Shown here: positions 8,370 through 17,849 of the stretch, one piece after another | Position numbering within the stretch: the first letter of the stretch is position 1 | Layout of the letters: each line of letters opens with the position of its first letter | DNA from: RGIG3178 sp942492795 | GTDB lineage: Bacteria > Bacillota > Clostridia > Christensenellales > QAND01 | Direction of reading: 5' to 3' | Length of the DNA stretch: 64,000 nt | NCBI GenBank assembly: GCA_942492795.1 | Contig: OW818639.1 | Coordinates: 186,001 to 250,000, forward strand | Translations under genes and position numbers: made by a program | Notes under the pieces: generated by a model | What the model was told of the DNA's origin: nothing | Database searches by the model: none | Seen by the model: only the letters and a program-made list of their open reading frames with translations

Positions 8370-9320
8370 GAATTTATCTTAACCCACCCGCCACCCAGGC
8401 ATTCGCCTTTCGAAGGAGGATCCTGTCCCGGTCGCTGCCGCAAATTTTGACCCCTCTGAAAAAACATGGGCTCAGCCTTCGTTGCCGCTTGGCTTCACCT
8501 CATGTTTTCAGAACCTCCGCTTGACTTTATCCTCCACCGGAGGCGTTGTGCTTCGGTTCCCGCTCTGGCTAAAAACGTTCCACTGGAACGTTTTTTTTAT
8601 ACGCTTCGCGCCCCCTTGAGTAATCCCCTGAGTCGCAGATTCATTGATATAAATCTGCGGGCAACGGTGTTTTCCGCTTCGCATGAAGCTGCGCTCGCGG
8701 AAAACAGATTTCTTCAAAAAGGCGAGCATCGCCCCTTGATGACCCACTCGAAATTCCCAAACCCACGCAAGGGATTGCGGCCCCTTTGAACCCCTCTTTG
8801 TAGAATGTAGTGTCATAATACGTCACAGGCAGGAACGGTCTTGACCGTTCCTGCAACGCCACCGCTCCACGCAGTGGCCGTTTCAAGGGAACCAGAAGTA
8901 AGCGCGCCCTGTGGGCGATGAAGCGAACTGGAGGTTCTGAAAGCACGAGATAAGCGCGAACGGCAGTGAAGCGCGAATCCGTGTCTTTCAGAGGAGGGAT
9001 CGGGACCTTAGGGGGGAAATCGGAATCCTCCCCTGGTCCCTTGGCAAAGGGAAAGAAAGGCTGTTCCCTTATGGTGTTTTGCGCTTCGCATGAAGCTGCG
9101 CTCGCGGAAAACAGATTTCTTCAAAAAGGCGAGCATCGCCCCTTGATGACCCCACTCGAAATGCCCAAGCCCCCGCAAGGGGTTGCAACCCCTTTGAATC
9201 CAAAGGATAGGAAGATAATTTTCGCAGAAAGCATTGTGCTTCAACACCAACAAACAGGAACGACCAACCGTTTCCGCAAACGACCGCATCAGCGGCCTTT
9301 TTTTAATATGCCAAAAGCAA
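8370..9320. repeat. Mosaic intergenic repeat cluster 4
   Basis: Bears most module types: CCTCC-ACC-GGAGG hairpin (8531-8543), AAAACGTTCC-ACT-GGAACGTTTT hairpin with T tail (8572-8594), two copies of the TTTTCCGC/GCGGAAAA block (about 8670 and 9080), the GGAACGGTCTTGACCGTTCC palindrome (about 8834), a CGCCC-TGT-GGGCG hairpin (8905-8917) and GGGGTTGCAACCCC (9179-9192). No gene is supported. Confidence 0.85.
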
Positions 9321-9479
9321 AGAAACAATACATATGATAATATTTTGTATTTTGCCGATTATTATTATATGTAAAATAATTGTAAATATATATTGAATTT
9401 TAAGCTTTTGTGCTGTATCATAATCACACAGGGGTGTCGAACAAACACGGAAATATCGAATAAAAGGGGGAAATTTAAG

Positions 9480-9629
9480 ATGTTATACACAATAGCGATT
9501 ATATTGCTGGCTCTTTGGGTGTTAGGCGTGGTCAGTTCCTATACCATCGGCGGCTTTATCCATTTTCTGCTTGTCCTTGCAATCATCATGGTCCTGATCA
9601 GGATCATCCGCGGAAAACGGATCGTCTGA
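9480..9629 (+). CDS. Small lmo0937-like membrane protein
   Basis: 49 residues with two hydrophobic helices (TIAIILLALWVLGVVSS and FIHFLLVLAIIMVLIRII) separated by YTIGG, and a basic C-terminus. The length and the SYTIGGFIH turn match the lmo0937 family of tiny Gram-positive membrane proteins, whose role is unknown. ATG 9480 follows AAGGGGGAAATTT. It lies 84 bases ahead of another small membrane protein gene and may share its transcript. Confidence 0.8.
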   Translation: MLYTIAIILLALWVLGVVSSYTIGGFIHFLLVLAIIMVLIRIIRGKRIV

Positions 9630-9712
9630 AAAAGCGCCGGACACGGCTGTTAAAACAGGAACACCATACGAATGAATTTCACCGATGAATGGCATCGAAA
9701 AGGAGGATCACA

Positions 9713-10060
9713 ATGTCCAAGGCTGTAAACACGCTGCTCGGATTGATACTGGTGGGACTTGGCGCGTTGGGATTGACGCGGTCACTGTCGCTTGTCACGC
9801 TGAATTGGGTTTATTATGTGGCGGCGGTACTCATCGGATTGCTGGGGGTCTTGGTCGGGGTATATTCGAATCCGCACAGAAACAACGCCGCGCAGCGAAA
9901 CGAGCAGGAGCTCAAATATGAGAACGACCAGCTAAAATCGGACAATGACCGGCTCAAACGCGAGGTCGAGCAGTTTAAACAACAGGGCATCGAACAGACC
10001 AAAAGAGAAAACGATCTGTTGAAAAAAGAGATCGATCAGCTCAAAAAGCAGACAGTATAG
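9713..10060 (+). CDS. Small membrane protein with C-terminal coiled coil
   Basis: 115 residues. Two N-terminal membrane helices (NTLLGLILVGLGALGL and WVYYVAAVLIGLLGVLVGVY) are followed by a long charged coiled coil (about 62-113) with heptad leucines, as in YENDQLKSDNDRLKREVEQF. ATG 9713 follows AAGGAGG at seven bases. It could act as a membrane-tethered scaffold, but no partner is evident. A strong terminator follows. Confidence 0.7.
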   Translation: MSKAVNTLLGLILVGLGALGLTRSLSLVTLNWVYYVAAVLIGLLGVLVGVYSNPHRNNAAQRNEQELKYENDQLKSDNDRLKREVEQFKQQGIEQTKRENDLLKKEIDQLKKQTV

Positions 10061-10095
10061 AAGAAAAGGCAATTTACAACGGGCTTTACATCGAA

Positions 10096-10131
10096 AAGCC
10101 GCGGGATCAGATGATCCTGCGGCTTTTTTTG
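10096..10131. terminator. Rho-independent terminator between convergent genes
   Basis: AAGCCGCGGGATCA and TGATCCTGCGGCTT pair, with a seven-T run on the plus strand. It may also serve the convergent MFS gene. Confidence 0.85.
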
Positions 10132-10166
10132 TCTTGCGAAGCAAATCGTCGCGGCGTCTAAATCGC

Positions 10167-11366
10167 TCAGACGATACCGCGCTTTTTCTCCGATCGTTGC
10201 AGCAGCATATACAGCGGGATGCCGATAAGCACGAATCCGGCGAAGCAATAGAACATGTTGCCATAGCCGATGCTGGTGGCCAGAACACCGCCTGCCATCG
10301 GAGCCAGAGTGCTCAGCAGGTCCTGTCCGATAAAGATGGTCGCCGACGCGACACCCGCTTTTTCACGCCCCAGGCGCTTGATGGCCATGCCTTGGATACT
10401 CGGGATTGCAACGCCAAGGCTCATGGCTCTGAACACGCCCGCTACGACGATAAGCATCAGTGACTGTGCCGCGCCGAGCAGAACGAAGGTCAGCGAAGCG
10501 AAGACAAACGACGGATACAATAAAACGGGCAAACCGAACCTGTCGAGGATCTTGCCAGCGATCGGACGCATCACCAGGGAGATCAAAGAATAGATCGTAA
10601 AGAAGATAGCGACGCCGGCGATGCCTCTTTCATCTGCCAGCAGAGCCAAAAAGGAATTTGCAAGCTGGATGGAGATGGAGAACAGACCCGCCAAAAAAGC
10701 GTACGGAAGTACTTCGACGGAGAGCAGGTTGCTGAATTTGAACCTGTTCTTCTTGACCTCGCGCTTGACATGCTTATAAGGCAAAAGAGCAAGTACTACG
10801 GCACCCGCAAGGCTGAGAATGAGGGATACGAAGAAACAGATATTGTAGCCGTACTTATCCGACAGCCACAATCCGATGCCAGGCCCTATAGCCTGCGAAA
10901 GCACAACGCCAAAGGAGGTGAAAGCCACGCCTTCGCCCATGCGATCCTTCGGGATGTATTCCGTTGCAAAGGCGGTTCGGGCGACGCTCATAAACGCAAA
11001 GGCAAAACCTTGCAGCAGACGGCATACGATCATGGCTGACACGGTATTGAACAGCATGTAACCCGTGAAAGCCACACAAGCCACCATGATGCTGCCGATC
11101 ATAACATGTTTGCGGTTTATGACATCGTTCGCCGCGCCGGAAAAAGGCCGCAGGAACATCGCCATGCCGGATTGCAACCCCACAATCGTTCCTGCGAGAG
11201 AAAGCGACGCACCCAGACTCATGGCATATTTTGATAATTGCGGGTTTATCATCTGATTCGCCGAACCTGTTAGAAAACCGATGACAAGGATCGTGATGAA
11301 GGAAACATTCCAGAGCGTTGTCGGCTCCTGCGCTTCCTGGACGGGACTGGTCTTCTTGAATAACAT
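10167..11366 (-). CDS. MFS transporter
   Basis: 399 residues with about 12 hydrophobic helices and the cytoplasmic loop 2-3 motif of the major facilitator superfamily (RPFSGAANDVINRKHVM). A second copy after helix 8 (RPIAGKILDRFGLP) marks the second six-helix half. It is an inner-membrane secondary transporter; the substrate cannot be told, though the overall look is of drug- or metabolite-efflux members. GAGGT lies ten bases upstream of the ATG. It is transcribed alone and converges on the small coiled-coil gene across a shared terminator. Confidence 0.85.
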   Translation of the reverse strand: MLFKKTSPVQEAQEPTTLWNVSFITILVIGFLTGSANQMINPQLSKYAMSLGASLSLAGTIVGLQSGMAMFLRPFSGAANDVINRKHVMIGSIMVACVAFTGYMLFNTVSAMIVCRLLQGFAFAFMSVARTAFATEYIPKDRMGEGVAFTSFGVVLSQAIGPGIGLWLSDKYGYNICFFVSLILSLAGAVVLALLPYKHVKREVKKNRFKFSNLLSVEVLPYAFLAGLFSISIQLANSFLALLADERGIAGVAIFFTIYSLISLVMRPIAGKILDRFGLPVLLYPSFVFASLTFVLLGAAQSLMLIVVAGVFRAMSLGVAIPSIQGMAIKRLGREKAGVASATIFIGQDLLSTLAPMAGGVLATSIGYGNMFYCFAGFVLIGIPLYMLLQRSEKKRGIV

Positions 11367-11475
11367 CAGGATTATACCTCGCTAAATAGTTTCACAATGC
11401 ATCTATTGTATAGGTATTGTTAAAGAGCGTCAAGGAGAGGATTGAAGGAAAATTAGAGCCCGGGGATGCTGCGGC

Positions 11476-11507
11476 AAAAAGCCGCGGCTTAGTAAAAGCT
11501 GCGGCTT
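11476..11507 (-). terminator. Rho-independent terminator
   Basis: On the minus strand AAGCCGCAGCTT pairs with AAGCCGCGGCTT and is followed by TTTTT. It ends the cysteine-rich gene at 11578-11916. Confidence 0.7.
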
Positions 11508-11577
11508 TGTGTTATCCGTATTGGACATATCTACAGTGTAATCAACCTGACCAACGCCGGCAAAGCGATCCGTTGGA

Positions 11578-11916
11578 TCAACTCGCTCTGTTGCGGCTGA
11601 GGATGAACCGCTTTTTGCAATCGGCGACGACTCGGGTTCGCCCGGTTTCATCTTCCTCATAATCCGTATAGCACAGGTAATGATCCGATTCCTGCAGGTC
11701 AATCGGGTTGAGCGTCAGCGGCAGCGCATTTCGCATCGGGCAGTTGGCGGCATCACTGCACGGCCTGCCCTCTTCAAGTTCGCACCGAAGACCCAGGAGC
11801 ATAAAGGTATCATCGCTCATCCACTGGTATTCGGCAACCGCATGCAACGAGTCATTCAAGAGCTTTTTGTCCGGGCACTTCAAGTTGAATGAGACGAGCA
11901 CGAGCGTATCAATCAT
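11578..11916 (-). CDS. Hypothetical cysteine-containing protein
   Basis: 112 residues with six cysteines (Cys14, 45, 53, 60, 82, 100). The CELEEGRPCSDAANCPMR part could bind metal or form disulfides. AGGAGGAATGACGG precedes the ATG, and a terminator follows the gene, so it is very likely real. No family is recognised. Confidence 0.65.
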   Translation of the reverse strand: MIDTLVLVSFNLKCPDKKLLNDSLHAVAEYQWMSDDTFMLLGLRCELEEGRPCSDAANCPMRNALPLTLNPIDLQESDHYLCYTDYEEDETGRTRVVADCKKRFILSRNRAS

Positions 11917-12109
11917 CCGTCATTCCTCCTGTATCGATTTAGAGTCACAAACCTATTGTAACGTCCTTAACAATACTGTGCGGCAAATGCGTATATAAGT
12001 CAATAATTGATATAAGATGATCAAGTCGCATGTTTGCAGAATACGACGCTGAAGCAAATTAGTTCGAAGTACTAACGAATAAGTAATATTTTATCAAGCA
12101 AAAAAAGGC

Positions 12110-12839
12110 CTTGCTGTGTGCCTAAACAGGACGATCGAGGGATAAGTAAAACAAGCGATGCAATTTCTTTTGCCAAGGGGCCGGGACGACTTCCGATTTT
12201 CTCCCTAAAGGGCAAGCCCTCCTCTGAAGGACATGGGCTTAGCCTGCACTGCCGTTTTGCTGCGCCTCATGCCTTCAGAACCTCCAATTCGCTTTATCTG
12301 CCACTGGCAGCGCTCATTTCCGGTTCCCATAGCGATCCCCTCCCCCTCTTGAAACGGCCACTGCGTGGAGCGGTGGTGTTGCAGGAACGGTCAAAACCAT
12401 TCCAGCCTGTGACGTGTGGGGTCAATCCTCGTTTGGATTTTATCTATACCCGCCCACCGCCCATTAATGAGGGGGCTCCGCCAGGCGTTTGCCTTTCAAG
12501 AGGGAATCCATTCCCCCTTGAGTAACCCCCAGGGACACCGAATTATTAAAAATAATCCGGCGGGTTGTTGTGTTTTCCGCTGCGCATAAAGCTGTGCTCG
12601 CGGAAAACGGATTTGTTCTGCGGGAGAGCATCTCCCCTAGATGACCCCACTCGAAATACCCAAACCTCCGCAAGGGGCTCCGCCCCTTTGAACCCCGATA
12701 GTCAAGAGAACCCTTTACAGCTCCTTTGAATGCCAAGGGCAGTAACGGTCAAGACCATTCCCTACCATGCTGATTCGTCAAAAGCGTAGAGAAGGGTCTT
12801 GACCGTTTCTCGGTGTTTGTATCGCCAAGAATGTCGCCC
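12110..12839. repeat. Mosaic intergenic repeat cluster 5
   Basis: Carries, in the minus orientation, the CTGCC-ACT-GGCAG hairpin (12298-12310), a GGAACGGTCAAAACCATTCC palindrome with lost pairing (about 12377), the TCTATACCCGCCCACCGCCC edge (about 12443), a hairpin with an ATTATT/AATAAT stem (12536-12562) and the TTTTCCGC block. No gene is supported. Confidence 0.85.
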
Positions 12840-13016
12840 CTAGAACAGCACCAATATCTTGACGACGGCGATGACCGCGACGGCAGCGATGACCGCCCAG
12901 AACCGCCAGTCGGCATAGAGCGGCTTTTTGATCTTGGCACCGCAGGCCGGACAGGATTTGCTGACGGCGTCTATTTGCTTTCCGCAGCCCTTGCATTCGA
13001 TCGTATTGTTTGACAT
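12840..13016 (-). CDS. Zinc-ribbon membrane peptide
   Basis: 58 residues, read directly from the sequence. Residues 8-25 form a four-cysteine zinc ribbon (C8-x2-C11, C22-x2-C25). A hydrophobic helix (about 38-58, WRFWAVIAAVAVIAVVKILV) makes a C-terminal anchor, so the ribbon probably faces the cytoplasm. GGAGGAGGC lies just upstream of the ATG. It is divergent from tetR, and a TTGACC word inside the first operator palindrome points toward it. It is probably co-controlled with the ABC exporter. Function is unknown. Confidence 0.8.
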   Translation of the reverse strand: MSNNTIECKGCGKQIDAVSKSCPACGAKIKKPLYADWRFWAVIAAVAVIAVVKILVLF

Positions 13017-13070
13017 TTAAAAGCCTCCTCCGATTGATTCTTTCGAGTTTGCAACGTCCGTTATCATACT

Positions 13071-13134
13071 ATTGACCACACTGGTCAATTATCACTATAG
13101 CACTATTGACCAGTGCGGTCAATAGTGCTATAGT
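13071..13134 (+). promoter_or_regulatory. TetR operator pair and overlapping promoter
   Basis: Palindrome 1 (13071-13089) is ATTGACCA-CAC-TGGTCAAT. Palindrome 2 (13095-13133) has perfect 17-base arms, CTATAGCACTATTGACC and its complement, around AGTGC. Both share the ATTGACC/GGTCAAT core. A plus-strand promoter is embedded in palindrome 2: TTGACC at 13106-13111, 17 bases, TATAGT at 13129-13134. Binding of the TetR protein would block it directly, so the regulator likely represses itself and the exporter. Confidence 0.85.
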
Positions 13135-13176
13135 GGGGGCAGCATCAGACGCAGAATAAACGAAAGGGGTGGCGCG

Positions 13177-13800
13177 GTGTTCTCGAAGTTTGAAAACCTG
13201 AGCGAAGAAAAGCAGCAGCGTATCTTCAACGCCGCCATCCGGGAATTTGCCGCCAAGGGATACAACCATGCCTCGACCAACGCTATCGTCAAGAATGCCG
13301 AAATATCAAAGGGCTTGCTGTTCCATTATTTCAAGAACAAGAAGCAGCTGTTTTTATACGTCTACGATTCCTGCCTGGAGCTTGTCATCCAAGAGATCGC
13401 TGCAAAAATCGATTTTCTGGACAAGGATTTCTTTTCCCGGCTGATCAAAGCGCAAAAGGCGAAATTCGAGCTGGTTAGGCAATATCCCGATATTATGAAT
13501 TTCCTTATGATCGCGTCGATGGAGGATTCTGAAACCGTCAAGTCCGATATGCAGCAGCGAAACGGGGGATTATCCCTCAACAGCTTCCATACAATGTTTG
13601 AAGACGTCGATACGGCACCGTTTCGACACGGGCTTGATATAAAAAGAGTCATTCAGACCGTCGCGTGGGCGTTTGAAGGGTTTGCCAATACGTATTTGAA
13701 TACGCTAAAGACGCAAGCGAGCGGCGAACCGGACTATGACACGCTGTTCGCAGCCGCCGAAGACTATGTCGCGTTTCTGAAACTGTGTTTCTATCAATAA
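13177..13800 (+). CDS. TetR/AcrR family transcriptional regulator
   Basis: 207 residues from a GTG start preceded by AAAGGGG. The N-terminal helix-turn-helix (about 12-58, with STNAIVKNAEISKGLLFHYF) has the TetR pattern, including the LFHYFKNKKQL end. The rest is a helical ligand and dimerisation domain of unknown specificity. It is the first gene of a four-gene unit with an ABC-2 type exporter, 13 bases before the ATPase gene. Two perfect palindromes upstream are its likely operators, so autorepression is expected. Confidence 0.92.
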   Translation: MFSKFENLSEEKQQRIFNAAIREFAAKGYNHASTNAIVKNAEISKGLLFHYFKNKKQLFLYVYDSCLELVIQEIAAKIDFLDKDFFSRLIKAQKAKFELVRQYPDIMNFLMIASMEDSETVKSDMQQRNGGLSLNSFHTMFEDVDTAPFRHGLDIKRVIQTVAWAFEGFANTYLNTLKTQASGEPDYDTLFAAAEDYVAFLKLCFYQ

Positions 13801-13813
13801 GGAGGACAGCTAC

Positions 13814-14689
13814 ATGGGCATTATCGAAGTTAAAAACCTGAAGAAGTATTACGGGAAGTCGCGCGGGGTCGAGGACGTCAGCTTTGAGGTGGAAGAGGGC
13901 GAAATATTCGGCTTCATCGGTCCCAACGGTGCCGGCAAGTCCACGACCATCCGCACGCTGCTGGCGCTGATCTATCCGACATCGGGAAGTGCTGCCATCT
14001 TCGGGAAGGATTGTATCCAAAAGGCGGATGAGATCGCGATGGACGTAGGCTACCTGCCCTCGGAAGTTTTCTATTACGACGGCATGCGCGTGCTCGATCT
14101 GTTGAAATACTCCGCGAGCTTCTACAAAAAGGATTGCACCAAGCGGATCAACGAGCTGGCGGAAGCGCTCGATCTCGATTTGAAAAAGAAGATCGACGAT
14201 CTGTCGTTTGGCAACAAGAAGAAGGTCGGCATTGTGCAGGGGCTGATCCACGAGCCTAAGCTGATCATTCTGGATGAACCCAGCATCGGGCTGGACCCGC
14301 TGATGCAGCAGACGTTCTTCGAGCTTCTGCGCGAGGAAAACAAGAAGGGCGCCACCATTTTATTCTCCTCGCATATCCTCAGTGAAGTGCAAAAGCTGTG
14401 CAACCGCGTCGCGATCATCAAGGACGGCAGGATCATCAACATCGACACCATCGGCGCGCTTAAGGAAAATAACTACAAAAAGATATTGGTTGAGACAAGG
14501 GCCGCCTTGGCTCCGGATTACTTCAAAGCCGACGGCGTGACCAGCATTGAGGTAAACGGAAACGTCGTGAGTTTCATCTACCGTGGAAGCGTGAACGACA
14601 TGCTCCAAAAGCTGTCCGCGCTTGACCTTGTCAACGTATCCATCAGCGAACCCGACCTTGAAGAGATCTTCATGCACTATTACCGATAG
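13814..14689 (+). CDS. ABC transporter ATP-binding protein
   Basis: 291 residues. Walker A is GPNGAGKST (36-44), the signature is LSFGN (130-134, in place of LSGGQ), and Walker B is LIILDEP (150-156), followed by the switch His in FSSHIL. The type is the DrrA/CcmA-like ATPase that works with ABC-2 permeases in exporting drugs, peptides or lipids. AAGGAGGACAGCTAC precedes the ATG. It lies between tetR and two permease genes, with 13- and 11-base gaps, so it is translated from one mRNA. Confidence 0.93.
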   Translation: MGIIEVKNLKKYYGKSRGVEDVSFEVEEGEIFGFIGPNGAGKSTTIRTLLALIYPTSGSAAIFGKDCIQKADEIAMDVGYLPSEVFYYDGMRVLDLLKYSASFYKKDCTKRINELAEALDLDLKKKIDDLSFGNKKKVGIVQGLIHEPKLIILDEPSIGLDPLMQQTFFELLREENKKGATILFSSHILSEVQKLCNRVAIIKDGRIINIDTIGALKENNYKKILVETRAALAPDYFKADGVTSIEVNGNVVSFIYRGSVNDMLQKLSALDLVNVSISEPDLEEIFMHYYR

Positions 14690-14700
14690 GGGGCGGCACG

Positions 14701-15498
14701 ATGAACATTTATTTGCATGAGCTTCGCTCCTACAGGAAGAACACGATCATATGGATCATCAGCATGTGCGTCGTTACGTTCTTCTTCTTCTCGCTGTATC
14801 CCGCGTTTGCGGGCGGCGCCGCCGAACTCGTGAAAATATTGCAGGCGTATCCAGAGGCTGTGATGGCAGCGCTTGGCATTGACGTCACCGATATCGCGAC
14901 TGTCACGGGTTTCTATTCGGTCATATTGACGTTTATCACGCTAAGCGGCGCGGTGCAGGCGATTTATCTTGGCATCAGCATTGTCGCGAAGGAAACGACT
15001 GGCAAGACCGCGGACTTTCTTTTGACAAAACCGGTCAAACGCACGACGGTCATCACTGCCAAACTGATGGCCGTATTCACCTGTATTGCGATCACGAGCG
15101 CATTGTATATAGTCGTGTCCGGCGTGTGCGCGGCGATGTTTAGGCGGGGAGATTTCAACCAATCGCTGTTTTTGTTGATGTCGCTGTCGTTCTTTTTCAT
15201 CCAGATCATCTTTCTGGCGATGGGATTCATCATGGCTGTCGTCGTCCGCAAGATCAAATCGGTGCTGCCGGTAGCTTTGAGCACCGTGTTCGCGCTGTTT
15301 TCCATCGGAGCCATCGGCGCGGCGCTGCAGCGGGAAGAGTTCTATTACCTCTCGCCGTTTAAGTATTTCGATCCTCTGTATATCATCCAGCACAGCGCGT
15401 ACCACGGGCAGTTTGTCATCGTGGGCGTGGTGTTTGTCGTGCTGGCTGTCGTTTTAAGCTATGTGCTGTATGTCAAAAAAGACATTCACGCCGTTTGA
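14701..15498 (+). CDS. ABC-2 type transporter permease 1
   Basis: 265 residues with six predicted membrane helices. The ABC-2 pattern is visible: helix 1 (TIIWIISMCVVTFFFFSLYP), a long outside loop, then ISIVAKETTGKTADFLLTKP, which is the cytoplasmic coupling region seen in these permeases. It probably forms a heterodimer with the next gene product. GGGGGCGGCACG precedes the ATG. Confidence 0.9.
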   Translation: MNIYLHELRSYRKNTIIWIISMCVVTFFFFSLYPAFAGGAAELVKILQAYPEAVMAALGIDVTDIATVTGFYSVILTFITLSGAVQAIYLGISIVAKETTGKTADFLLTKPVKRTTVITAKLMAVFTCIAITSALYIVVSGVCAAMFRRGDFNQSLFLLMSLSFFFIQIIFLAMGFIMAVVVRKIKSVLPVALSTVFALFSIGAIGAALQREEFYYLSPFKYFDPLYIIQHSAYHGQFVIVGVVFVVLAVVLSYVLYVKKDIHAV

Positions 15499-15509
15499 GG
15501 AGGGTATCC

Positions 15510-16310
15510 ATGAACATCTATAAAAGGGAGCTTCGCTCCAACCTCCGCTCGATCATCATGTGGAGTATCGGCATGTTTTTGATGATAGCGGCGAGTATGG
15601 TCAAATATGGGGCGGGTGCCGCCTCGGGACAGAACTTCACCGATATCATGAAACAACTTCCTGCAGCAGTAAAGGCCGTTCTAGACGCGGGAAACATGCT
15701 GGATTACGGAAATGCGCTGGATTTCTATTCGATGATCTATCCGTATCTGCTGCTGATAGCGGCGATACATGCCTGCATGCTGGGCGCGGTCATCATTTCA
15801 AAGGAAGAACGGGACAGGACGTCGGAATTCCTGTTCGTCAAGCCGGTCACGAGGAGCAGTGTCATCACGTCCAAGTTCTTGGCGGCGCTGACCTATGTGA
15901 TCGCACTAAACGTGGTGACATGGGTGTCGTCGGTGGCGATGATTGCACCCTACGTCAAAGGCGAGCCGTACATGGCGGGCATCGGGCTTTCGATGATCGG
16001 ATTGTTGCTCATCCAGCTGTTGTTTTTGGTGATCGGCACCGCGGCTGCGTCGGTGATGAAGCGCTCGAAGGGATCGACAGGGATAGCGACCGGCGTCGTG
16101 TTATCAACGTACTTTTTGTCCATCGCCATCGACATCAATGGCAACATCAACTGGGCAAAGGCGCTTTCGCCGTTTAAGTATTTCAACGCGAAAGTTCTTT
16201 TGGGCGGCGGGAGCTACAACATTGAATACGTTGTGATCACGGTTGTGCTCACAGCCGCGCTGTTTTGGGCGACGTATTATTTCTATAAGCGCAGGGATTT
16301 GAGGGTGTAG
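15510..16310 (+). CDS. ABC-2 type transporter permease 2
   Basis: 266 residues and six helices. It is a paralogue of the preceding permease with the same layout, including the coupling segment IISKEERDRTSEFLFVKP. ATG 15510 follows GAGGAGGG, which overlaps the stop codon of the first permease, so translation is likely coupled. A repeat cluster starts directly after the stop and no other terminator is seen. Confidence 0.9.
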   Translation: MNIYKRELRSNLRSIIMWSIGMFLMIAASMVKYGAGAASGQNFTDIMKQLPAAVKAVLDAGNMLDYGNALDFYSMIYPYLLLIAAIHACMLGAVIISKEERDRTSEFLFVKPVTRSSVITSKFLAALTYVIALNVVTWVSSVAMIAPYVKGEPYMAGIGLSMIGLLLIQLLFLVIGTAAASVMKRSKGSTGIATGVVLSTYFLSIAIDINGNINWAKALSPFKYFNAKVLLGGGSYNIEYVVITVVLTAALFWATYYFYKRRDLRV

Positions 16311-16315
16311 GCGGT

Positions 16316-17845
16316 GTAGAGGAGGGCTTACCCTTCCCTTCGTTTCTCCGTGGTTGCGTTTTCGGGGAACGGCGCGATTTCTTTTGCCAAGGGGCCGGGG
16401 CGACTTCCGATTTTCTCCCCTAAAGGGCAAGCCCTCCTCTGAAAGGCACGGATTCGCGCTTCACTGTCGTTCGCACTTATCTCGTGCTTTCAGAACCTTC
16501 AATTCGCTTTATCTGCCACAGGCAGCGCTCATTTCCGGTTCCCATAGCGATCCCCTCCTCTGAAGGATATGGGCTCAGCCTGCACTGCCGTTTGGCTTCA
16601 CCTCATACCTTCAGAACCTCGATTCGCTTTATCCTCCACAGGAGGCGCTCATTCCGGTTCCCCTCTTGAAACGGCCACTGCGTGGTGCTGCGCTTCGCGG
16701 TTCTCTATCATGCTTTTCCGTGAAACATAAATCGGGGTTCAAAGGGGTCGAGACCCCTTGCAGGGGTCAGGGGGCGGAGCCCCGTCATTATCGGGCAGCG
16801 GGCGGGTTTAGATATCCCCGCCACAGTGGATAGAGTGGGGTCATCTAGGGGAGATGCTCTCCCCTAGAACAAATCCGTTTTCCGCGAGCGTAGCTTCATG
16901 CGAAGCGGAAAACTCCATTGCCCACCGGGTTATTTCAATAACGCGGTGCCCCTGGGGGTTACTCAAGGGGGCGCGAAGCGTATAAAAAACGTTCCAGTGG
17001 AACGTTTTTAGCCAGAGCGGGGAGCGGCAGCGACCGGGACAGGATTCCCACTTGAAAGGCAAACGCCTGGGCGGCGGGCGGGTTTAGATAAATTCCGCGC
17101 AATACCATTACTTATATACCTTGACTGCTTCTGTTCATGCAGTCAAAATTTTGTGTATTAATAAACCTTGTGTTTTCCTTTGCCAAGGGACCAGGGGAGG
17201 ATTCCGATTTCCCCCCTAAGGTCCCCTGGCGACCCCATTACCCCCTTGAAACGGCCACTGCGTGGTGCTGCGCTTCGCGGTTCTCTATCAACCCTTTATT
17301 TGTACAACGAGCATCGAGTGGGGTCATCAAGGCTTCCCCTTGAGGGGAAGCTGTCGCCAAGGCGACTGATGAGGTGTCTTTGCTATCGGGGTTCAAAGTG
17401 GTCGAAGCTCCTTGCGGAGGTTTGGGTATTTCGAGTGGGGTCATCTAGGGGAGATGCTCTCCCCTAGAACAAATCCGTTTTCCGCGAGCGTAGCTTCATG
17501 CGAAACGGAAAACTCCATTGCCCGCCGGGTTATTTCAATAACGCGGTGTCCCTGGGGGTTACTCAAGGGGGAATGGATTCCCACTTGAAAGGCAAACGCC
17601 TGGGCGGCGGGCGGGTTTAGATAAATTCCGCGCAATACCATTACTTATATACCTTGACTGCTTCTGTTCATGCAGTCAAAATTTTGTGTATTAATAAACC
17701 TTGTGTTTTCCTTTGCCAAGGGACCAGGGGAGGATTCCGATTTCCCCCCTAAGGTCCCCTGGCGATCCCATTACCCCCTTGAAACGGCCACTGCGTGGAG
17801 CGATGGAGTTGCGGGAACGATCAAGACCGTTCCTGACTGTGACGT
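16316..17845. repeat. Mosaic intergenic repeat cluster 6, longest in the window
   Basis: 1.5 kb of modules with no supported gene. It contains a direct duplication. Bases 16833-16968 recur at 17433-17568 (offset 600), and bases 17051-17270 recur at 17584-17803 (offset 533). The first copy has an extra 67 bases carrying the AAAACGTTCC-AGT-GGAACGTTTT hairpin (16986-17008). Other parts include CCTCC-ACA-GGAGG (16633-16645), GGGGTCGAGACCCC (16744-16757) and a hairpin with a GTTATT/AATAAC stem (16923-16948). Confidence 0.88.
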
Positions 17846-17849
17846 ATCT

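Noticed and set aside
8508..9328. Open frames of about 100 codons on both strands
   Set aside because: They run through repeat modules and mosaics of them occur in other clusters. They lack ribosome-binding sites and family similarity.
13649..14251. 200-codon minus-strand frame
   Set aside because: It is antisense to tetR and the ABC ATPase gene, which are clear families with ribosome-binding sites.
16316..17845. Possible CRISPR array, because of repeated segments
   Set aside because: The repeats are irregular in length and spacing, are mosaic, and lack unique spacers of constant size; no cas genes are near.
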